The notes: a model not told the origin generated them from the letters alone. 64,000 nt of DNA from Geomonas subterranea (GCF_019063845.1 NZ_CP077683.1:1736001-1800000); one strand, 5' to 3'. Counted from the first letter of the stretch, positions 8,403-18,154 are shown. Numbers and translations: made by a program.

Positions 8403-9668
8403 ATGCCTTTAGTCATGCTTTTGCTGGCCCTGCTCTGCTGTGCGGGCACAGGCACAGCCCACGCCGGGGAGTTGACCCTTCGGGAGGCCCTCGACCGCGC
8501 CTCCGCCGCCAGCCGGGGGTTGAAATCAGCCTCGCGCGAGGCCGAGATCGCCAGCGAGCAGGTGAACATCGCCCGCTCCACCCGACTGCCACGCATCGAC
8601 CTGCAGGGGGGGTACGTCGCCCAGGCCAAGGCCCAGGCCTTCAAGTTCGGGGCCGCATCCCAGGAGACGCAGGACCCGCGCTACCCCTTTTTCAACTTCG
8701 CCGTCTACCAGACCCTGTTCGACTTCGGCCGCACCAGCGCCAACGAGGGGATGGCTCGGCTGCGGAGCAAGGCTGCCGGTTACTCCTATTCGGCCAACCA
8801 GCAGGACCTTTTCCTGCAAGTCGTGCAGGCCTACTACGGCATCCTGACGGCGCAGAAACTGGTACAGGCTGCAAGGGACGAAGTGACCCAGATGGAATCG
8901 CACCAGAAGACGGCCCAGGCCCTTTTCGACGAGGGCGTGGTCACGCGGAACGATCTGCTGCAGGCTGAGGTGCGGGTCGCGTCCAGCCGGCAAAACGTCC
9001 TGAGCGCGCAAAACGAGGTGGAGAACGGATGGCTGTTCCTGAACTACCTGACCGGCGCCCCCCCGGACTTCCGCACCCAACTGACGGAGGAGCCCCAACT
9101 CCCCTCGAAGCAGGATCTGCAGGGCAATCCCGACCTCTCCCGGCGCGGGGAAATCTCCGCGCTGGAAGCCCTGGTCGGCGCGGACGAGTATGCCGTCAAG
9201 GAGGCGAAGACCAGCCACTATCCCGAATTCTTCGCAAAGCTCGGCGTGGACTACCTCTCCAACAGCAAGGTGCGCGAGCAGGCCATAACCGCGGCGACCA
9301 TCGGCTTCAAGGTGAACCTGTTCGACGGCCCCGCTTCCGCCGCCAGGGTGAGGCAGGCGGTCGAGACCCGCTCCAGGGACGAGGAGAGGCTGCGGGACCT
9401 CGAGGAGAGGACCAGGCTGGAATACGCCATGGCCGTCAACGACCTGAAGGTCGCCGACGCCCGGATCAAGGTTGCCGAAAAGGCCATCACGCAGGGGATC
9501 GAAAACCTGCGCATCACCAAGGACCGTTACCAGGAGCATGTCGGTACCGCCACGGAAGTCGTGGACGCCCAGACGCTCTTGACAAAAACCAGGACCGACT
9601 ACTACCGCAGCGTCTTCGACCTCCAGGTCGCCGCCGCCAGGGTCAAGAGGGCCACGGGCGAACTGTAG
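8403..9668 (+). CDS. TolC-family outer membrane efflux protein
   Basis: 421 residues with a signal peptide ending near THA-GEL, followed by the two repeated outer-membrane efflux (OEP) halves. Alternating amphipathic coiled-coil stretches such as VVQAYYGILTAQKLVQAARD and the RNDLLQAEVRVASSRQN region are typical of the TolC alpha-barrel. It should form the outer-membrane channel for the EmrA/EmrB pump encoded immediately downstream. It lies 13 bases after marR and 64 bases before the adaptor gene. Confidence 0.93.
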   Translation: MPLVMLLLALLCCAGTGTAHAGELTLREALDRASAASRGLKSASREAEIASEQVNIARSTRLPRIDLQGGYVAQAKAQAFKFGAASQETQDPRYPFFNFAVYQTLFDFGRTSANEGMARLRSKAAGYSYSANQQDLFLQVVQAYYGILTAQKLVQAARDEVTQMESHQKTAQALFDEGVVTRNDLLQAEVRVASSRQNVLSAQNEVENGWLFLNYLTGAPPDFRTQLTEEPQLPSKQDLQGNPDLSRRGEISALEALVGADEYAVKEAKTSHYPEFFAKLGVDYLSNSKVREQAITAATIGFKVNLFDGPASAARVRQAVETRSRDEERLRDLEERTRLEYAMAVNDLKVADARIKVAEKAITQGIENLRITKDRYQEHVGTATEVVDAQTLLTKTRTDYYRSVFDLQVAAARVKRATGEL

Positions 9669-9732
9669 CCCCCCCCGCACAACATCCACGGGTGAAGGCC
9701 GTCACGGCCGCCCGATAAACGGAGATTCGCAC

Positions 9733-10812
9733 ATGGCAGATGAAACCACCGAACCCACATCCGCTCCGGCCGAAAAAGGCGGACTCAGCAAGAAACAGCG
9801 CGGCGCGATCGTCCTTGTGATCATCATCCTCGCGGGCGCCTTCTTCGGCCTGCGGCAATGGGTGCGCAGCAAGACGCACATAGAAACGGACAACGCCTTC
9901 GTGGAATCGCACATCCACTCCGTGGCGAGCCGGATCCCCGCACTTGTGCAGCGGGTCGCCGTGGTGGACAACCAGTTCGTGCACAAAGGGGACCTGCTGG
10001 TCGAGCTGGACCCGGCGGACTACCAGGCGCGGCTGAAGAGCGCCGCGGCATCGCTGGAGATGGCGAGGAACGAGACCTCGGGCGACTACGCCGAAGTCGA
10101 AAGCGCCCGCGCCAACGTCGGCCTCGCTTCAGCCCGCCTGGACCAGGCGAACCTCGACCTGAAGCGCGCCGAGGCGCTCTACGCGAAGGAAGTCATCCCC
10201 CGCGAGCAGCTGGATCGCGCCCGCACCGCGCACAAGGTCGCCCTGGCGCAGGTCAGGGAGGCGCAGGAGGCCGAGAACCGCGCCAAGGCGATGATCGGCA
10301 TGTCCGGCAGCGGCTCGAAGGACGCAAGAATCGCTCAGAAACAGGGGGAATTGGAGACCGCGAAGCTCAATCTCTCCTATGCGAGGATCGTCGCCCCCAG
10401 CGACGGCTACGTGACCAGGAAAGGTGTCGAGCCGGGGAATATCGTGCAGCCGGGGCAGGCACTCATGGCGATCGTCGGGCTTGAGGATTCATGGATCACG
10501 GCGAATTACAAGGAAAGCCAGCTGAACAACGTGCGCCCGGGGCAGGCGGTCGACTTCACCGTCGACGGCTATCCCGGCCGCCACTTCACCGGCAAGGTGG
10601 AAAGCATCATGGCCGGCACCGGCGCGGCCTTCTCGCTGCTCCCGCCGGAGAACGCCACCGGCAACTACGTCAAGGTGACGCAGAGGATTCCGGTGCGCAT
10701 CGCCATCGACAGGAGAAGCGATCCCGATCACCTGCTGCGCGTCGGCATGAGCGTCGTGCCGACCATCCTGACCGGTCAGACCTTCGGGCAGGTGGTAGGG
10801 TTCGGGCATTGA
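9733..10812 (+). CDS. emrA: EmrA/HlyD-type membrane fusion protein
   Basis: 359 residues: a short cytoplasmic tail, one transmembrane helix (about residues 24-42), a lipoyl/barrel-sandwich half motif around VDNQFVHKGDLLVELDPADY, a coiled-coil hairpin (about 95-200), the second lipoyl half with RIVAPSDGYVTRKGVEPGN, and a beta-barrel domain. It links the inner-membrane MFS pump to the outer-membrane channel in the periplasm. An overlapping operon position between tolC-like and emrB-like genes supports a complete tripartite exporter. The transported compounds are unknown. Confidence 0.92.
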   Translation: MADETTEPTSAPAEKGGLSKKQRGAIVLVIIILAGAFFGLRQWVRSKTHIETDNAFVESHIHSVASRIPALVQRVAVVDNQFVHKGDLLVELDPADYQARLKSAAASLEMARNETSGDYAEVESARANVGLASARLDQANLDLKRAEALYAKEVIPREQLDRARTAHKVALAQVREAQEAENRAKAMIGMSGSGSKDARIAQKQGELETAKLNLSYARIVAPSDGYVTRKGVEPGNIVQPGQALMAIVGLEDSWITANYKESQLNNVRPGQAVDFTVDGYPGRHFTGKVESIMAGTGAAFSLLPPENATGNYVKVTQRIPVRIAIDRRSDPDHLLRVGMSVVPTILTGQTFGQVVGFGH

Positions 10813-10843
10813 GGGTATCCCCGCCCCCTTCCCCCGGGCGCCT

Positions 10844-11010
10844 GGGCGAATGATTATTCGCCCCTACAAGACCTCCCTCTCACCCGGAGAGCACTCCCTC
10901 TCCCCCTGGGAGAGGGTTGGGGTGAGGGTGTCTCTATTCCGCGAATAGTGCACGTCTCGCTATGACGCACCCTCACCCCGCCTGCGGCCACCCTTTCAGA
11001 GGGAGAGGGG
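10844..11010. repeat. Dispersed palindromic repeats between emrA and emrB
   Basis: Two families are adjacent. GGGCGAATGATTATTCGCCC at 10844 is a near-perfect palindrome that recurs at 13372, 13452 and about 21760. From about 10870 to 11010 is a bookended pair of the CCTCTCCC/GGGAGAGG module in opposite orientation. The last module provides GGGAGAGGGG just upstream of the emrB gene, so the repeat may supply its ribosome site. Confidence 0.8.
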
Positions 11011-11041
11011 ACATGAAGTGCAGGCAACAACCGGCGGTTCG

Positions 11042-12598
11042 ATGAAAAACGCAGAAGAAAAAAACATCAACAAGTGGCTGATCACCATCACGGTCATGCT
11101 CCCCGCCATCATGGAGATCGTCGACACCTCCGTCGCCAACGTGGCGCTCCCGCACATGCAGGGGAGCCTCAACGCCGGGACCGACGAGATCACCTGGGTG
11201 CTCACCTCCTACCTGGTGAGCAACGCCGTGGTGCTCCCCATGACCGGATGGCTCGCGCGCATGTTCGGCCGCAAGCGCTTCCTCATCACCTGCATCATCC
11301 TCTTCACCCTCGCCTCCCTCATGTGCGGCGCGGCCCCATCGCTGGGCCTGCTCATTTTCTTCAGGGTGCTCCAGGGCGCGGCCGGCGGCGCGCTGATCCC
11401 GATGAGCCAGGCCATCATGATGGAGACCTTCCCCCCCTACCAGCAGGGGATGGCGATGGCCATCTTCGGTGTCGGCGCCATGTTCGGCCCCATCATCGGC
11501 CCCGCGCTCGGTGGCTGGATCACCGACAACATGAGCTGGCGCTGGATCTTCTACATCAACATCCCGATCGGCATCATCGCCGTTGTCATGGCGACCTTCT
11601 TCATCTATGACCCGAGCTACCTGAAACGGGCCAAGGCCAGCATCGACTACTGGGGGCTCGCGCTCCTGACCGTCGGATTGGGCGCGCTCCAGATCGTGCT
11701 CGACAAGGGGCAGCAGGACGACTGGTTCAACTCCGGGTTCATCGTCGCCTGCTCTGTGGTCACCGCAGTCTCGCTGGCGGCGCTGGTGTACGTGGAATTG
11801 ACCCACCCGCACCCGATCGTCAACCTCCGCCTTTTCAAGAACGTCTCCTTCTCCGCCGGCAACCTGGTGATGTTCGCGGTCGGTTTCTGCCTGTACAGCT
11901 CCATCATGCTGATACCGCTCTTCTTGCAGACGCTCATGGGGTACAACGCCACCATGGCCGGCATGGTGCTCGCCCCCGGCGGGGTCGCCACCCTGATCTG
12001 CATGCCCTTCGTGGGTGCCATCATCCAGCGCTACGACGGCCGCAAGGTTGTCTTCATAGGCCTTCTCATCGCCGCCTATTCTATGCACATCATGCAGGGG
12101 TTCACGCTGGAGGCAGCCTACCGGGATTTCGTCTGGCCGCGTGTGGTGCTGGGTATCGGCCTCGCCATGATCTTCGTTCCGCTCACCACGGTGACCCTCG
12201 CCACCATCTCCAAGGAGGAGATGGGGAACGCCACCGGCATCTTCAGCCTGCTGCGCAACATCGGCGGCAGCGTCGGCATCGCCATCTCCGCCACGCTGCT
12301 GGCGCGCTACTCGCAGTTTTACCAGACCAACCTGGTCGCCCACGTGAACCCGTACAACCCGGTCGCGCAATCGCAGATCGCCATGCTGAAAGGGGCCATG
12401 ATGGGGCGCGGCATGGACCAGGTTGCCGCGGAAAAGGGCGCTTTCGCCATCATCTACGGCACCGTCAGCCGGCAGGCCTACATGCTCTCCTACAACCGGA
12501 TTTTCTTCGTCGTCGGCATCGCCTTCCTGGTGATCATCCCGCTCCTGCTGTTGCTGAAGAAGCCGCAGAAGCATCTTCCCCCCGGCGCGGCACACTGA
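11042..12598 (+). CDS. emrB: DHA2-family MFS drug exporter (EmrB type)
   Basis: About 518 residues with 14 predicted membrane helices. Motif A-like GWLARMFGRKRFL follows helix 2, and the helix-5 motif C region reads IFGVGAMFGPIIGPALGGWI, both typical of DHA2 (14-TMS) exporters. It is expected to use proton motive force and to work with the adaptor and outer-membrane channel upstream. Start ATG 11042 gives the usual N-terminus; GTG 11018, eight residues earlier, has a much better ribosome site (GGGAGAGGGG, from the repeat) and may be the true start. Confidence 0.92.
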   Translation: MKNAEEKNINKWLITITVMLPAIMEIVDTSVANVALPHMQGSLNAGTDEITWVLTSYLVSNAVVLPMTGWLARMFGRKRFLITCIILFTLASLMCGAAPSLGLLIFFRVLQGAAGGALIPMSQAIMMETFPPYQQGMAMAIFGVGAMFGPIIGPALGGWITDNMSWRWIFYINIPIGIIAVVMATFFIYDPSYLKRAKASIDYWGLALLTVGLGALQIVLDKGQQDDWFNSGFIVACSVVTAVSLAALVYVELTHPHPIVNLRLFKNVSFSAGNLVMFAVGFCLYSSIMLIPLFLQTLMGYNATMAGMVLAPGGVATLICMPFVGAIIQRYDGRKVVFIGLLIAAYSMHIMQGFTLEAAYRDFVWPRVVLGIGLAMIFVPLTTVTLATISKEEMGNATGIFSLLRNIGGSVGIAISATLLARYSQFYQTNLVAHVNPYNPVAQSQIAMLKGAMMGRGMDQVAAEKGAFAIIYGTVSRQAYMLSYNRIFFVVGIAFLVIIPLLLLLKKPQKHLPPGAAH

Positions 12599-12647
12599 CG
12601 CCTGCACGTACTTTCTTTCTCTGCCTTTCTTCTGACAAAAGTCTAAA

Positions 12648-12960
12648 TTAACGCAAAGGCGCGAAGGCGCGAAGAAAACCAGGACTAGCAAAGGGTTAGA
12701 AGCAAAGCCCAATGTTATTCTGTGTCTTGGCGTCTTTGCGTTACATTTTCTGATTTACGCGGAGCTGGCAACGCCCTCACCCCGTCCCTCTCCCAGAGGG
12801 AGAGGGAGGAACAGGCTGAACGTCACCTCTTCCAGAGAGAGGGAGGAAAAGGCTGCATGTGGCCCACTCCCAAAAGAAGAGGAAGGAAAAGGCTGCATGT
12901 GGCCCCTCTCCCCGTGTCCCCTCTCCCTCTGGGAGAGGGGGCCCGAAGGGCGGGTGAGGG
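12648..12960. repeat. Two dispersed repeat types downstream of emrB
   Basis: Bases 12648-12745 hold an inverted pair of AACGCAAAGGCGCGAAGG-like and GCGTCTTTGCGTTA sequences, a family seen again at 36930-37018. Bases 12770-12960 hold three or more CTCTCCC/GGGAGAG modules, including a 25-base direct repeat around GGCTGCATGTGGCCC (12850 and 12890). No convincing gene lies in the 12599-13010 gap. Confidence 0.8.
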
Positions 12961-13010
12961 AGGCCGACGACGATGCACAACCTATCGGAGCCTCTCCCGG
13001 GAACGATAAT

Positions 13011-13043
13011 AAAAAAAGGCGGGGGATCACATCCCCCGCCTTT
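13011..13043 (-). terminator. Rho-independent terminator of the small membrane protein gene
   Basis: GGCGGGGGAT (13018-13027) and ATCCCCCGCC (13031-13040) form a perfect 10-bp stem with a 3-base loop. On the minus strand it is followed by seven T. It lies 27 bases after the stop at 13070. Confidence 0.88.
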
Positions 13044-13069
13044 GCTATTTCCACCTGGCCCTGCGGCCG

Positions 13070-13339
13070 CTATTTCCTTTTTTCAGCCTCTTCAGCGATG
13101 CGCTTTTCGTGCGCCTGCCGGGCCTGTTCCATCTCGGCCCAATGGGCGTCCCAGTCCTTCTTCCTGATGAAGTAGAGGCCGACGCTCCCCAGCACGATGC
13201 AGACCCCGAAGAAGAACTGCATGACCTTGAATCCTTCGGCCACTCCGTAGACCATGCACCCCACACCGACCAGGCCGAGCAGGAACGGCGCGCTGAAGAT
13301 GAGGCTTACCAGGGATTGTTTCTCGTTGTTATCTGCCAT
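13070..13339 (-). CDS. Small membrane protein of unknown function
   Basis: 89 residues from an ATG with GGAGGAAAT upstream. Two hydrophobic helices (about 13-31 and 38-57) are followed by a charged, Lys/Glu/Ala-rich C-terminal helix (WAEMEQARQAHEKRIAEEAEKRK region) that may form a coiled coil in the cytoplasm. I do not recognise a named family. It is monocistronic: repeats upstream and a strong terminator downstream. Confidence 0.8.
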   Translation of the reverse strand: MADNNEKQSLVSLIFSAPFLLGLVGVGCMVYGVAEGFKVMQFFFGVCIVLGSVGLYFIRKKDWDAHWAEMEQARQAHEKRIAEEAEKRK

Positions 13340-13371
13340 TGCATTTCCTCCGAATCAACCACCAGTTCCCG

Positions 13372-13476
13372 TAGGGGCGAATAATCATTCGCCCCCCTAC
13401 TTCGCATCTCAGCCTGGCTTGCCGTGGGCATTGGTGAGGCACCTGTGGCTGGGCGAATGATTATTCGCCCCTACAG
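13372..13476. repeat. Two copies of the GGGGCGAATAATCATTCGCCCC palindrome
   Basis: Copies at 13372-13398 and 13452-13476 lie in opposite orientation 55 bases apart, flanking a spacer. Related copies are at 10844 and 21759. They fill most of the gap between the small membrane protein and the parvulin gene. Confidence 0.8.
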
Positions 13477-13505
13477 CATCCGCACCTGCGGAGGGGCGTA
13501 CCAGT

Positions 13506-13787
13506 CTACGCCGTGCGGCTGGTGATCAGGATCAGGTGGTAGCCGAACTGGGTCTTCACGGGGCCGAGCACTTTGCCCACTTCGCCGCTGAAGACGACCT
13601 GGTCGAATTCCGCGACCATCTGGCCAGGACCGAACTCGCCCAGGCGCCCTCCCTGGTTGCCGGACGGGCAGAGGGAATTGGCGCGCGCCACCTCACTGAA
13701 ATCGGCACCAGCCTCGATCTTGTTCTTCAATGCGACGCATTCTTCCTCGGTTTTCACCAATATATGACTTGCTGCAGCTCTTGCCAT
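13506..13787 (-). CDS. Parvulin-type peptidyl-prolyl cis-trans isomerase
   Basis: 93 residues from ATG 13787 (AAAGGAG upstream); the frame is open further upstream but that part is out-of-frame pdxJ sequence. It is a stand-alone PpiC/parvulin domain: ASHILVKTEEEC at the start, a central CPSGNQGGRLGEFGPGQMV segment and the closing QFGYHLILI strand, all standard parvulin signatures. There is no signal peptide, so it acts in the cytoplasm. It follows pdxJ by 85 bases, with part of a dispersed repeat between them, so cotranscription is possible but not certain. Confidence 0.92.
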   Translation of the reverse strand: MARAAASHILVKTEEECVALKNKIEAGADFSEVARANSLCPSGNQGGRLGEFGPGQMVAEFDQVVFSGEVGKVLGPVKTQFGYHLILITSRTA

Positions 13788-13811
13788 GTCAATCTCCTTT
13801 AGTTCGTCGTG

Positions 13812-13872
13812 TTTGGGGACTGGCTCCGCAATGCCGGCCCCCTTTACTTTCTGAAAAGTAGCCTGTCCCCTT
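13812..13872. repeat. Repeat with GGGGACTGGCTCCGC / CCTGTCCCC ends
   Basis: GGGGACTGGCTCCG at 13816 and CCTGTCCCCTTTT near 13861 are the same end sequences as the long inverted repeat at 35027-35130, here around a different centre (including ACTTTCTGAAAAGT). It sits between pdxJ and the parvulin gene. Confidence 0.6.
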
Positions 13873-14592
13873 TTAGGCGTAGCGCACCAGCTCGGACATG
13901 TCGCGCACGGCGCGGTCCAGGCCGACCAGGATGGCGCGGGACATGATGGAGTGACCGATGTTGAACTCCTCGATGCCGCCGATGGCCGCAACTTTCTTCA
14001 CGTTGGTGTAGTTCAAGCCGTGTCCGGCGTTGACCCCGATGTCGAGTTTTCTTGCCAGCTTCACCGCGTTCTCGATCTTGATCAGCTCCAGCTTCTCTTC
14101 CTTCCAGGTGGGGGCATCGGCGAAGGAACCGGTGTGGATCTCGATGTAGTCGGTGCCGATCTTGTTGGCCGCCTTGATCTGGTCCGGATCCGGGTCGATG
14201 AAGAGGCTCACGATGATGCCGCCCGCCTGCAGCTTCTCGATGGCGACCTTGAGCGCCTCCTGGTGGATCCTGACATCGAGCCCCCCCTCGGTGGTGAGCT
14301 CGGCCCTCTTCTCCGGGACCAGCGTGCAGCACTCCGGCTTGACCTTCAGGGCGATGGCGATCATCTCATCGGTGGCCGCCATCTCCAGGTTGAGCCTGGT
14401 CTTGATGGTCTGGCGCAGGATCTTCAGGTCGCGGTCCTGGATGTGCCTTCTGTCCTCGCGCAGATGAATGGTGATCTGGTCGGCGCCGGCCAGTTCGGCG
14501 ATGGCGGCGGCCGCCACCGGATCCGGCTCGAATCCTCCGCGCGCGTTGCGCAGGGTCGCTACGTGGTCGATGTTGACTCCCAGCCTAGCCAT
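13873..14592 (-). CDS. pdxJ: Pyridoxine 5'-phosphate synthase
   Basis: 239 residues from ATG 14592, which has GGAGGTGAG upstream; an earlier in-frame start would only extend into glmM. Diagnostic segments are [17 protein letters not shown] at the N-terminus, the [11 protein letters not shown] loop, [17 protein letters not shown] and the phosphate-binding GHGLNYTNV near the end. PdxJ condenses 1-deoxyxylulose 5-phosphate with 3-amino-2-oxopropyl phosphate in the DXP-dependent vitamin B6 pathway. It overlaps the end of glmM by eight bases, so the two are translationally coupled. Confidence 0.97.
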   Translation of the reverse strand: MARLGVNIDHVATLRNARGGFEPDPVAAAAIAELAGADQITIHLREDRRHIQDRDLKILRQTIKTRLNLEMAATDEMIAIALKVKPECCTLVPEKRAELTTEGGLDVRIHQEALKVAIEKLQAGGIIVSLFIDPDPDQIKAANKIGTDYIEIHTGSFADAPTWKEEKLELIKIENAVKLARKLDIGVNAGHGLNYTNVKKVAAIGGIEEFNIGHSIMSRAILVGLDRAVRDMSELVRYA

Positions 14593-15948
14593 TGTTCTCA
14601 CCTCCCAGGGCGGTGGACGCCGTCTGCGCGATCTCATTGGCCCAGTTGCGGATTGTGGTCTCGTCGTTGCCTTCCAGCATGATGCGCAGGAGCGGTTCGG
14701 TGCCGGACCAGCGGATCAGCACCCTCCCCTCCCCTTTGAGCTTCTCCTCGACATCGTTGATGACCTTGGCGATCTCGGGAACCTGCATCACGTCCGTCTT
14801 CTGCGACAGGCGCACGTTCACCAGCACCTGCGGCAGCGAGTGCATCACGAGGGCGAGTTCGGAGAGGCGCTTCTGGCGCCGCTGCATGATGGCGAGCACC
14901 TGCAAGGCAGAGAGGATGCCGTCGCCGGTGGTGTTGTGGTCCAGGAAGATCATGTGCCCGGACTGTTCGCCCCCAGGTTGTACCCCCCCTTCAGCATCTC
15001 CTCTACCACGTAACGGTCGCCTACGGCGGTTTTAATCACCTCGCCGCCGGCGCGCTTCATGGCGATATCCAGCCCCATGTTGCTCATCACGGTGGCCACC
15101 AGGGTGTTGTGCTTCAGGGTCCCCAGCTTCAGCATGTCGGTCGCGCAGATCGCCATGATCTTGTCGCCGTCGACCACGTTGCCGTACTCATCCACGAAAA
15201 TCACGCGGTCCGCATCACCGTCGAGCGCTATGCCCAGGTCGGCGCCATACTGCTTCACCGCCTCGCTCATCACCTCGGGGTGCAGGGAGCCGCAGTCGGC
15301 GTTGATGTTGGTCCCGTTCGGCTTCACCCCTATCGGGATCACCTCCGCGCCCAGTTCCTCGAAGACGGCCGGGGCCACCTTGTACGCGGCGCCGTTGGCG
15401 CAATCGAGCACGATCTTCAACCCGGAGAGATCGAGGTCCTTCGGGAAGGTGCTCTTCAAAAAGACCACGAAACGTCCCTGGGCGTCGTCGATGCGGTAGG
15501 CCTTGCCCACCTCCTTGGCCGTCGGACGCAGCGAGTCGATCCGCTTGGAGAAGATCAGCTCCTCGATCATCAGCTCGGTCTCGTCGGGAAGCTTGAAGCC
15601 GTCGCGCGAGAAGAACTTGATGCCGTTGTCCTCGAACGGGTTGTGCGAGGCGGAGATCACCACACCCGCGTCGGCGCGCATGGACGAGGTGATGTTGGCG
15701 ATGCCCGGGGTCGGCAGCGGGCCGACCAGGAGTACGTCCACCCCCATGGAGCAGATGCCGGCCATGAGGGCGCTCTCCAGCATGTAACCGGAAAGGCGGG
15801 TGTCCTTGCCGATGACGATGCGGTGGCGTTTCTTGCCGTTTTTGAATATGTAGGCGGCGGCGCGGCCGATCTGCATGGCCATCTCCGCCGTCATCGGGTA
15901 GACGTTGGCCACTCCGCGGACCCCGTCGGTACCGAAAAGCTTCTTCAT
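14585..15948 (-). pseudogene. glmM: Phosphoglucosamine mutase, broken by a one-base frameshift
   Basis: The N-terminal part (15948 to about 14970) has [14 protein letters not shown], the catalytic phosphoserine loop [16 protein letters not shown] and the metal loop DGDADR. It then runs into GANSPGT-stop, while the expected [13 protein letters not shown] continues in another frame, ending with the phosphate-binding [10 protein letters not shown] at 14585. Adding one G to the run of five (plus-strand C at 14970-14974) restores a normal 454-residue GlmM. The enzyme makes glucosamine 1-phosphate for peptidoglycan and is usually essential, so a sequencing or assembly error is the likeliest cause. 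ATG 15948 has AGAGGTG upstream. Confidence 0.93.
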
Positions 15949-15984
15949 CACTTCACCTCTATTTGATTTATTTGCCGTTACTCA

Positions 15985-16110
15985 ACATCCCCTCTCCCTC
16001 CGGGAGAGGGTGGCCGAAGGCCGGGTGAGGGGTTTCCTCATCTGCCTGCCAGGTGTCCAGAACCAAAGCCCCTCACCCCGGCCCTCTCCCGAAGGGTGAG
16101 AGGGAGCTGG
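15985..16110. repeat. Bookended pair of CTCTCCC/GGGAGAG repeat modules
   Basis: A forward CCCCTCTCCCTCCGGGAGAG module at about 15988 and an inverted CCTCACCCCGGCCCTCTCCC module at about 16070 face each other across about 45 bases, filling the ybbR-glmM gap. The family is the one tandemly repeated at 4957-5325. Confidence 0.8.
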
Positions 16111-16128
16111 CCGCAGAGAAGCAAGTGT

Positions 16129-16518
16129 CTATTTTTCTTTAAGAGTTAACACAAAGGTCGCTGTCGCCGGTGCCACATGGACCACCTTGATCTCCTGGTC
16201 AAGGTTGAATTCAGCCTCTTTCAGCGAGACCAGCTGCTGCCCGGGCTGCGCGCCTGCGAGATCGATGCCGCACCGGGTCTGGTGGAAGGGTAGCAGAAAG
16301 AGCAGGATACTCGGCCCCGAAACCACCACCTCGACCTCGGCCGGAGCCGAGCCGTCCAGCTGCAAACCCGGAGGCATCCGGTCGAGCCCCACGGGGACGG
16401 TGAGCAGCATCTCTCCCCGGCGCTCCGCAATCACGCTGAGCCAGATCAAAACCGCCAGGAGCACCGAGAGGAGCTTCACCCCCTTGAGCCATTCCTGTCC
16501 TTTGACATGCGTCGTCAT
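16129..16518 (-). CDS. YbbR-like protein (CdaA-associated)
   Basis: 129 residues: an N-terminal membrane anchor (about 13-30, KLLSVLLAVLIWLSVIA) and one YbbR-type beta-strand domain. The ATG overlaps the cdaA stop by four bases (ATGA), so the two are coupled. In Firmicutes the membrane protein CdaR (YbbR) binds and modulates the c-di-AMP cyclase CdaA; this gene has the same position but only one YbbR-like domain rather than three or four. That it regulates CdaA is inferred from position and family. Confidence 0.82.
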   Translation of the reverse strand: MTTHVKGQEWLKGVKLLSVLLAVLIWLSVIAERRGEMLLTVPVGLDRMPPGLQLDGSAPAEVEVVVSGPSILLFLLPFHQTRCGIDLAGAQPGQQLVSLKEAEFNLDQEIKVVHVAPATATFVLTLKEK

Positions 16519-17273
16519 TTAAGCCACCTCGGCTCCACCAGCCGTCGCAGGGTCTTGCCCAGGGAGGGCATGTCGATCACGTCGGTCTTCTTCCCCCCGA
16601 CGATCACCGACGCGGTGCCGGTCTCCTCTGAAACGACGACGACCACCGCGTCGACCAGTTCGGTAAGCCCGATCGCAGCGCGGTGCCGGGTTCCCAGGCT
16701 CTTACTCACCTCGAGGTTCTGGGTGAGCGGCAGGAAGCATCCCGCCTTGGTCAGCTTGCCGTGCTGGATGATGACCGCGCCGTCATGGATGGGGGAGTAC
16801 GGCAAAAAGATCGACGAGATCAGCTCGCTGGTCACCTTGGCGTCGATGTCGGTCCCGACCGCAAGGTAGCTGTCCACGGAGATGGCCCGCTCGATCACGA
16901 TCAGGGCCCCGATCTTCTTCTGGGCCAGTCCCGCCACCGCGAACACCAGTTCGTCGATCACGTCGGACATCTCGACGTCCTTCCCGGTGCGGCTCCTGGC
17001 GAGCGTCGCGAACGCCCTGCGGATGTCGGTCTGGAAGATGACCGCGAGCCCCACGACGGACGAGGCGAGGATGAGATCGACGATGAGCCGGACGGTCTGC
17101 AGGGAGAAGAAGCGCGCCAGCAGGTGCAGGGCGACGAGTCCCGAGAGGATGGCGAGGATGCGCAGCGCGAGCACTCCTTTGAGAAGTCGCGCCAGCCTGG
17201 AGACGATCAGTATCGCGAGCGACAGGTCCAGGAGGTCCCGCAGTATGCCTATATTTTGCAGGAAAGAATTCAT
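16515..17273 (-). CDS. cdaA: Diadenylate cyclase CdaA
   Basis: About 252 residues: three N-terminal membrane helices (to about residue 80), a linker and a DisA_N/DAC domain. The catalytic DGA motif is present in SPIHDGAVII and the RHR motif in LGTRHRAAIGL, so it should be active. It makes cyclic di-AMP from two ATP at the inner membrane; c-di-AMP controls potassium and osmolyte balance. The order cdaA-ybbR-glmM is conserved across bacteria, and GlmM can bind and inhibit CdaA. ATG 17273 is preferred over a GTG two codons upstream; neither has a strong ribosome site. Confidence 0.95.
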   Translation of the reverse strand: MNSFLQNIGILRDLLDLSLAILIVSRLARLLKGVLALRILAILSGLVALHLLARFFSLQTVRLIVDLILASSVVGLAVIFQTDIRRAFATLARSRTGKDVEMSDVIDELVFAVAGLAQKKIGALIVIERAISVDSYLAVGTDIDAKVTSELISSIFLPYSPIHDGAVIIQHGKLTKAGCFLPLTQNLEVSKSLGTRHRAAIGLTELVDAVVVVVSEETGTASVIVGGKKTDVIDMPSLGKTLRRLVEPRWLK

Positions 17274-17318
17274 CCACACCCGTCGGGAAGCCGTGCTTCC
17301 GGTTTTTCTGGGGCGGAG

Positions 17319-18154
17319 CTACATGAGCGCCCGCGTCACCAGGGCGACGTCCCTCATGGCCGCCACGTCGTGCACCCGTACTATGGTGGCCCCGTGCACG
17401 ATCGACATAGCGACCGCAGCGGCGGTGCCGAACACCCTTTCTACCCCGTCCCTCCCCGTGATGGCCCCGATGAAGGATTTGCGGGAAGGGCCCATCAGGA
17501 TCGGACGTCCAAGCGGCAGGAATTCCTCGAGCCGCTTGATCAGCTCCAGGTTCCCCTGGACGCTCTTGCCAAAGCCAAGGCCCGGGTCGATGGCGATCCG
17601 CTCAACCGGCAGTCCGGCGCCGGTGGCAAGCGCGATGGAGCGTTGCAGGTAATCCTTCACGTCCGCGATCAGGTCGTCGTAGCCGGTCTCTTTCTGCATG
17701 GTGTCCGGCATGCCCCTGGTGTGCATCACCACGACGCCGGCGTCGGCCCCGGCCACCACAGCGGCCATCTCCGGGTCGAACATGAGACCGGTAACGTCGT
17801 TGACGATCTCGGCCCCGGCGGCACAGGCTGCCCTGGCCACCTCCGCCTTGTAGGTATCGATCGAAATGGGTACCGCGATCCGCCCCCGCAAAGCCTCTAT
17901 AACGGGAAGCACCCGGTCCAGTTCCTCCTGCAGGGTGACGGCGGGAGCGTTGGGCCGGGTGCTTTCGCCCCCGATATCGATGATGTCGGCCCCTTCCCTC
18001 TCCAACTCCAGGGCCCGCTCCACGGCGGCCTCAAACGGGAAGAAGCGCCCCCCGTCCGAGAAGGAGTCCGGAGTCACGTTCAAAATGCCCATGATCTGCG
18101 GACGCTCCAGGGACAGGGAGCGGCGGGAAAGGTCCCACGTGCGTGCCGTGATCA

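Noticed and set aside
13788-13991. N-terminal extension of the parvulin to 161 residues
   Set aside because: The extra part is pdxJ read out of frame; the internal ATG has a good ribosome site and begins the domain.
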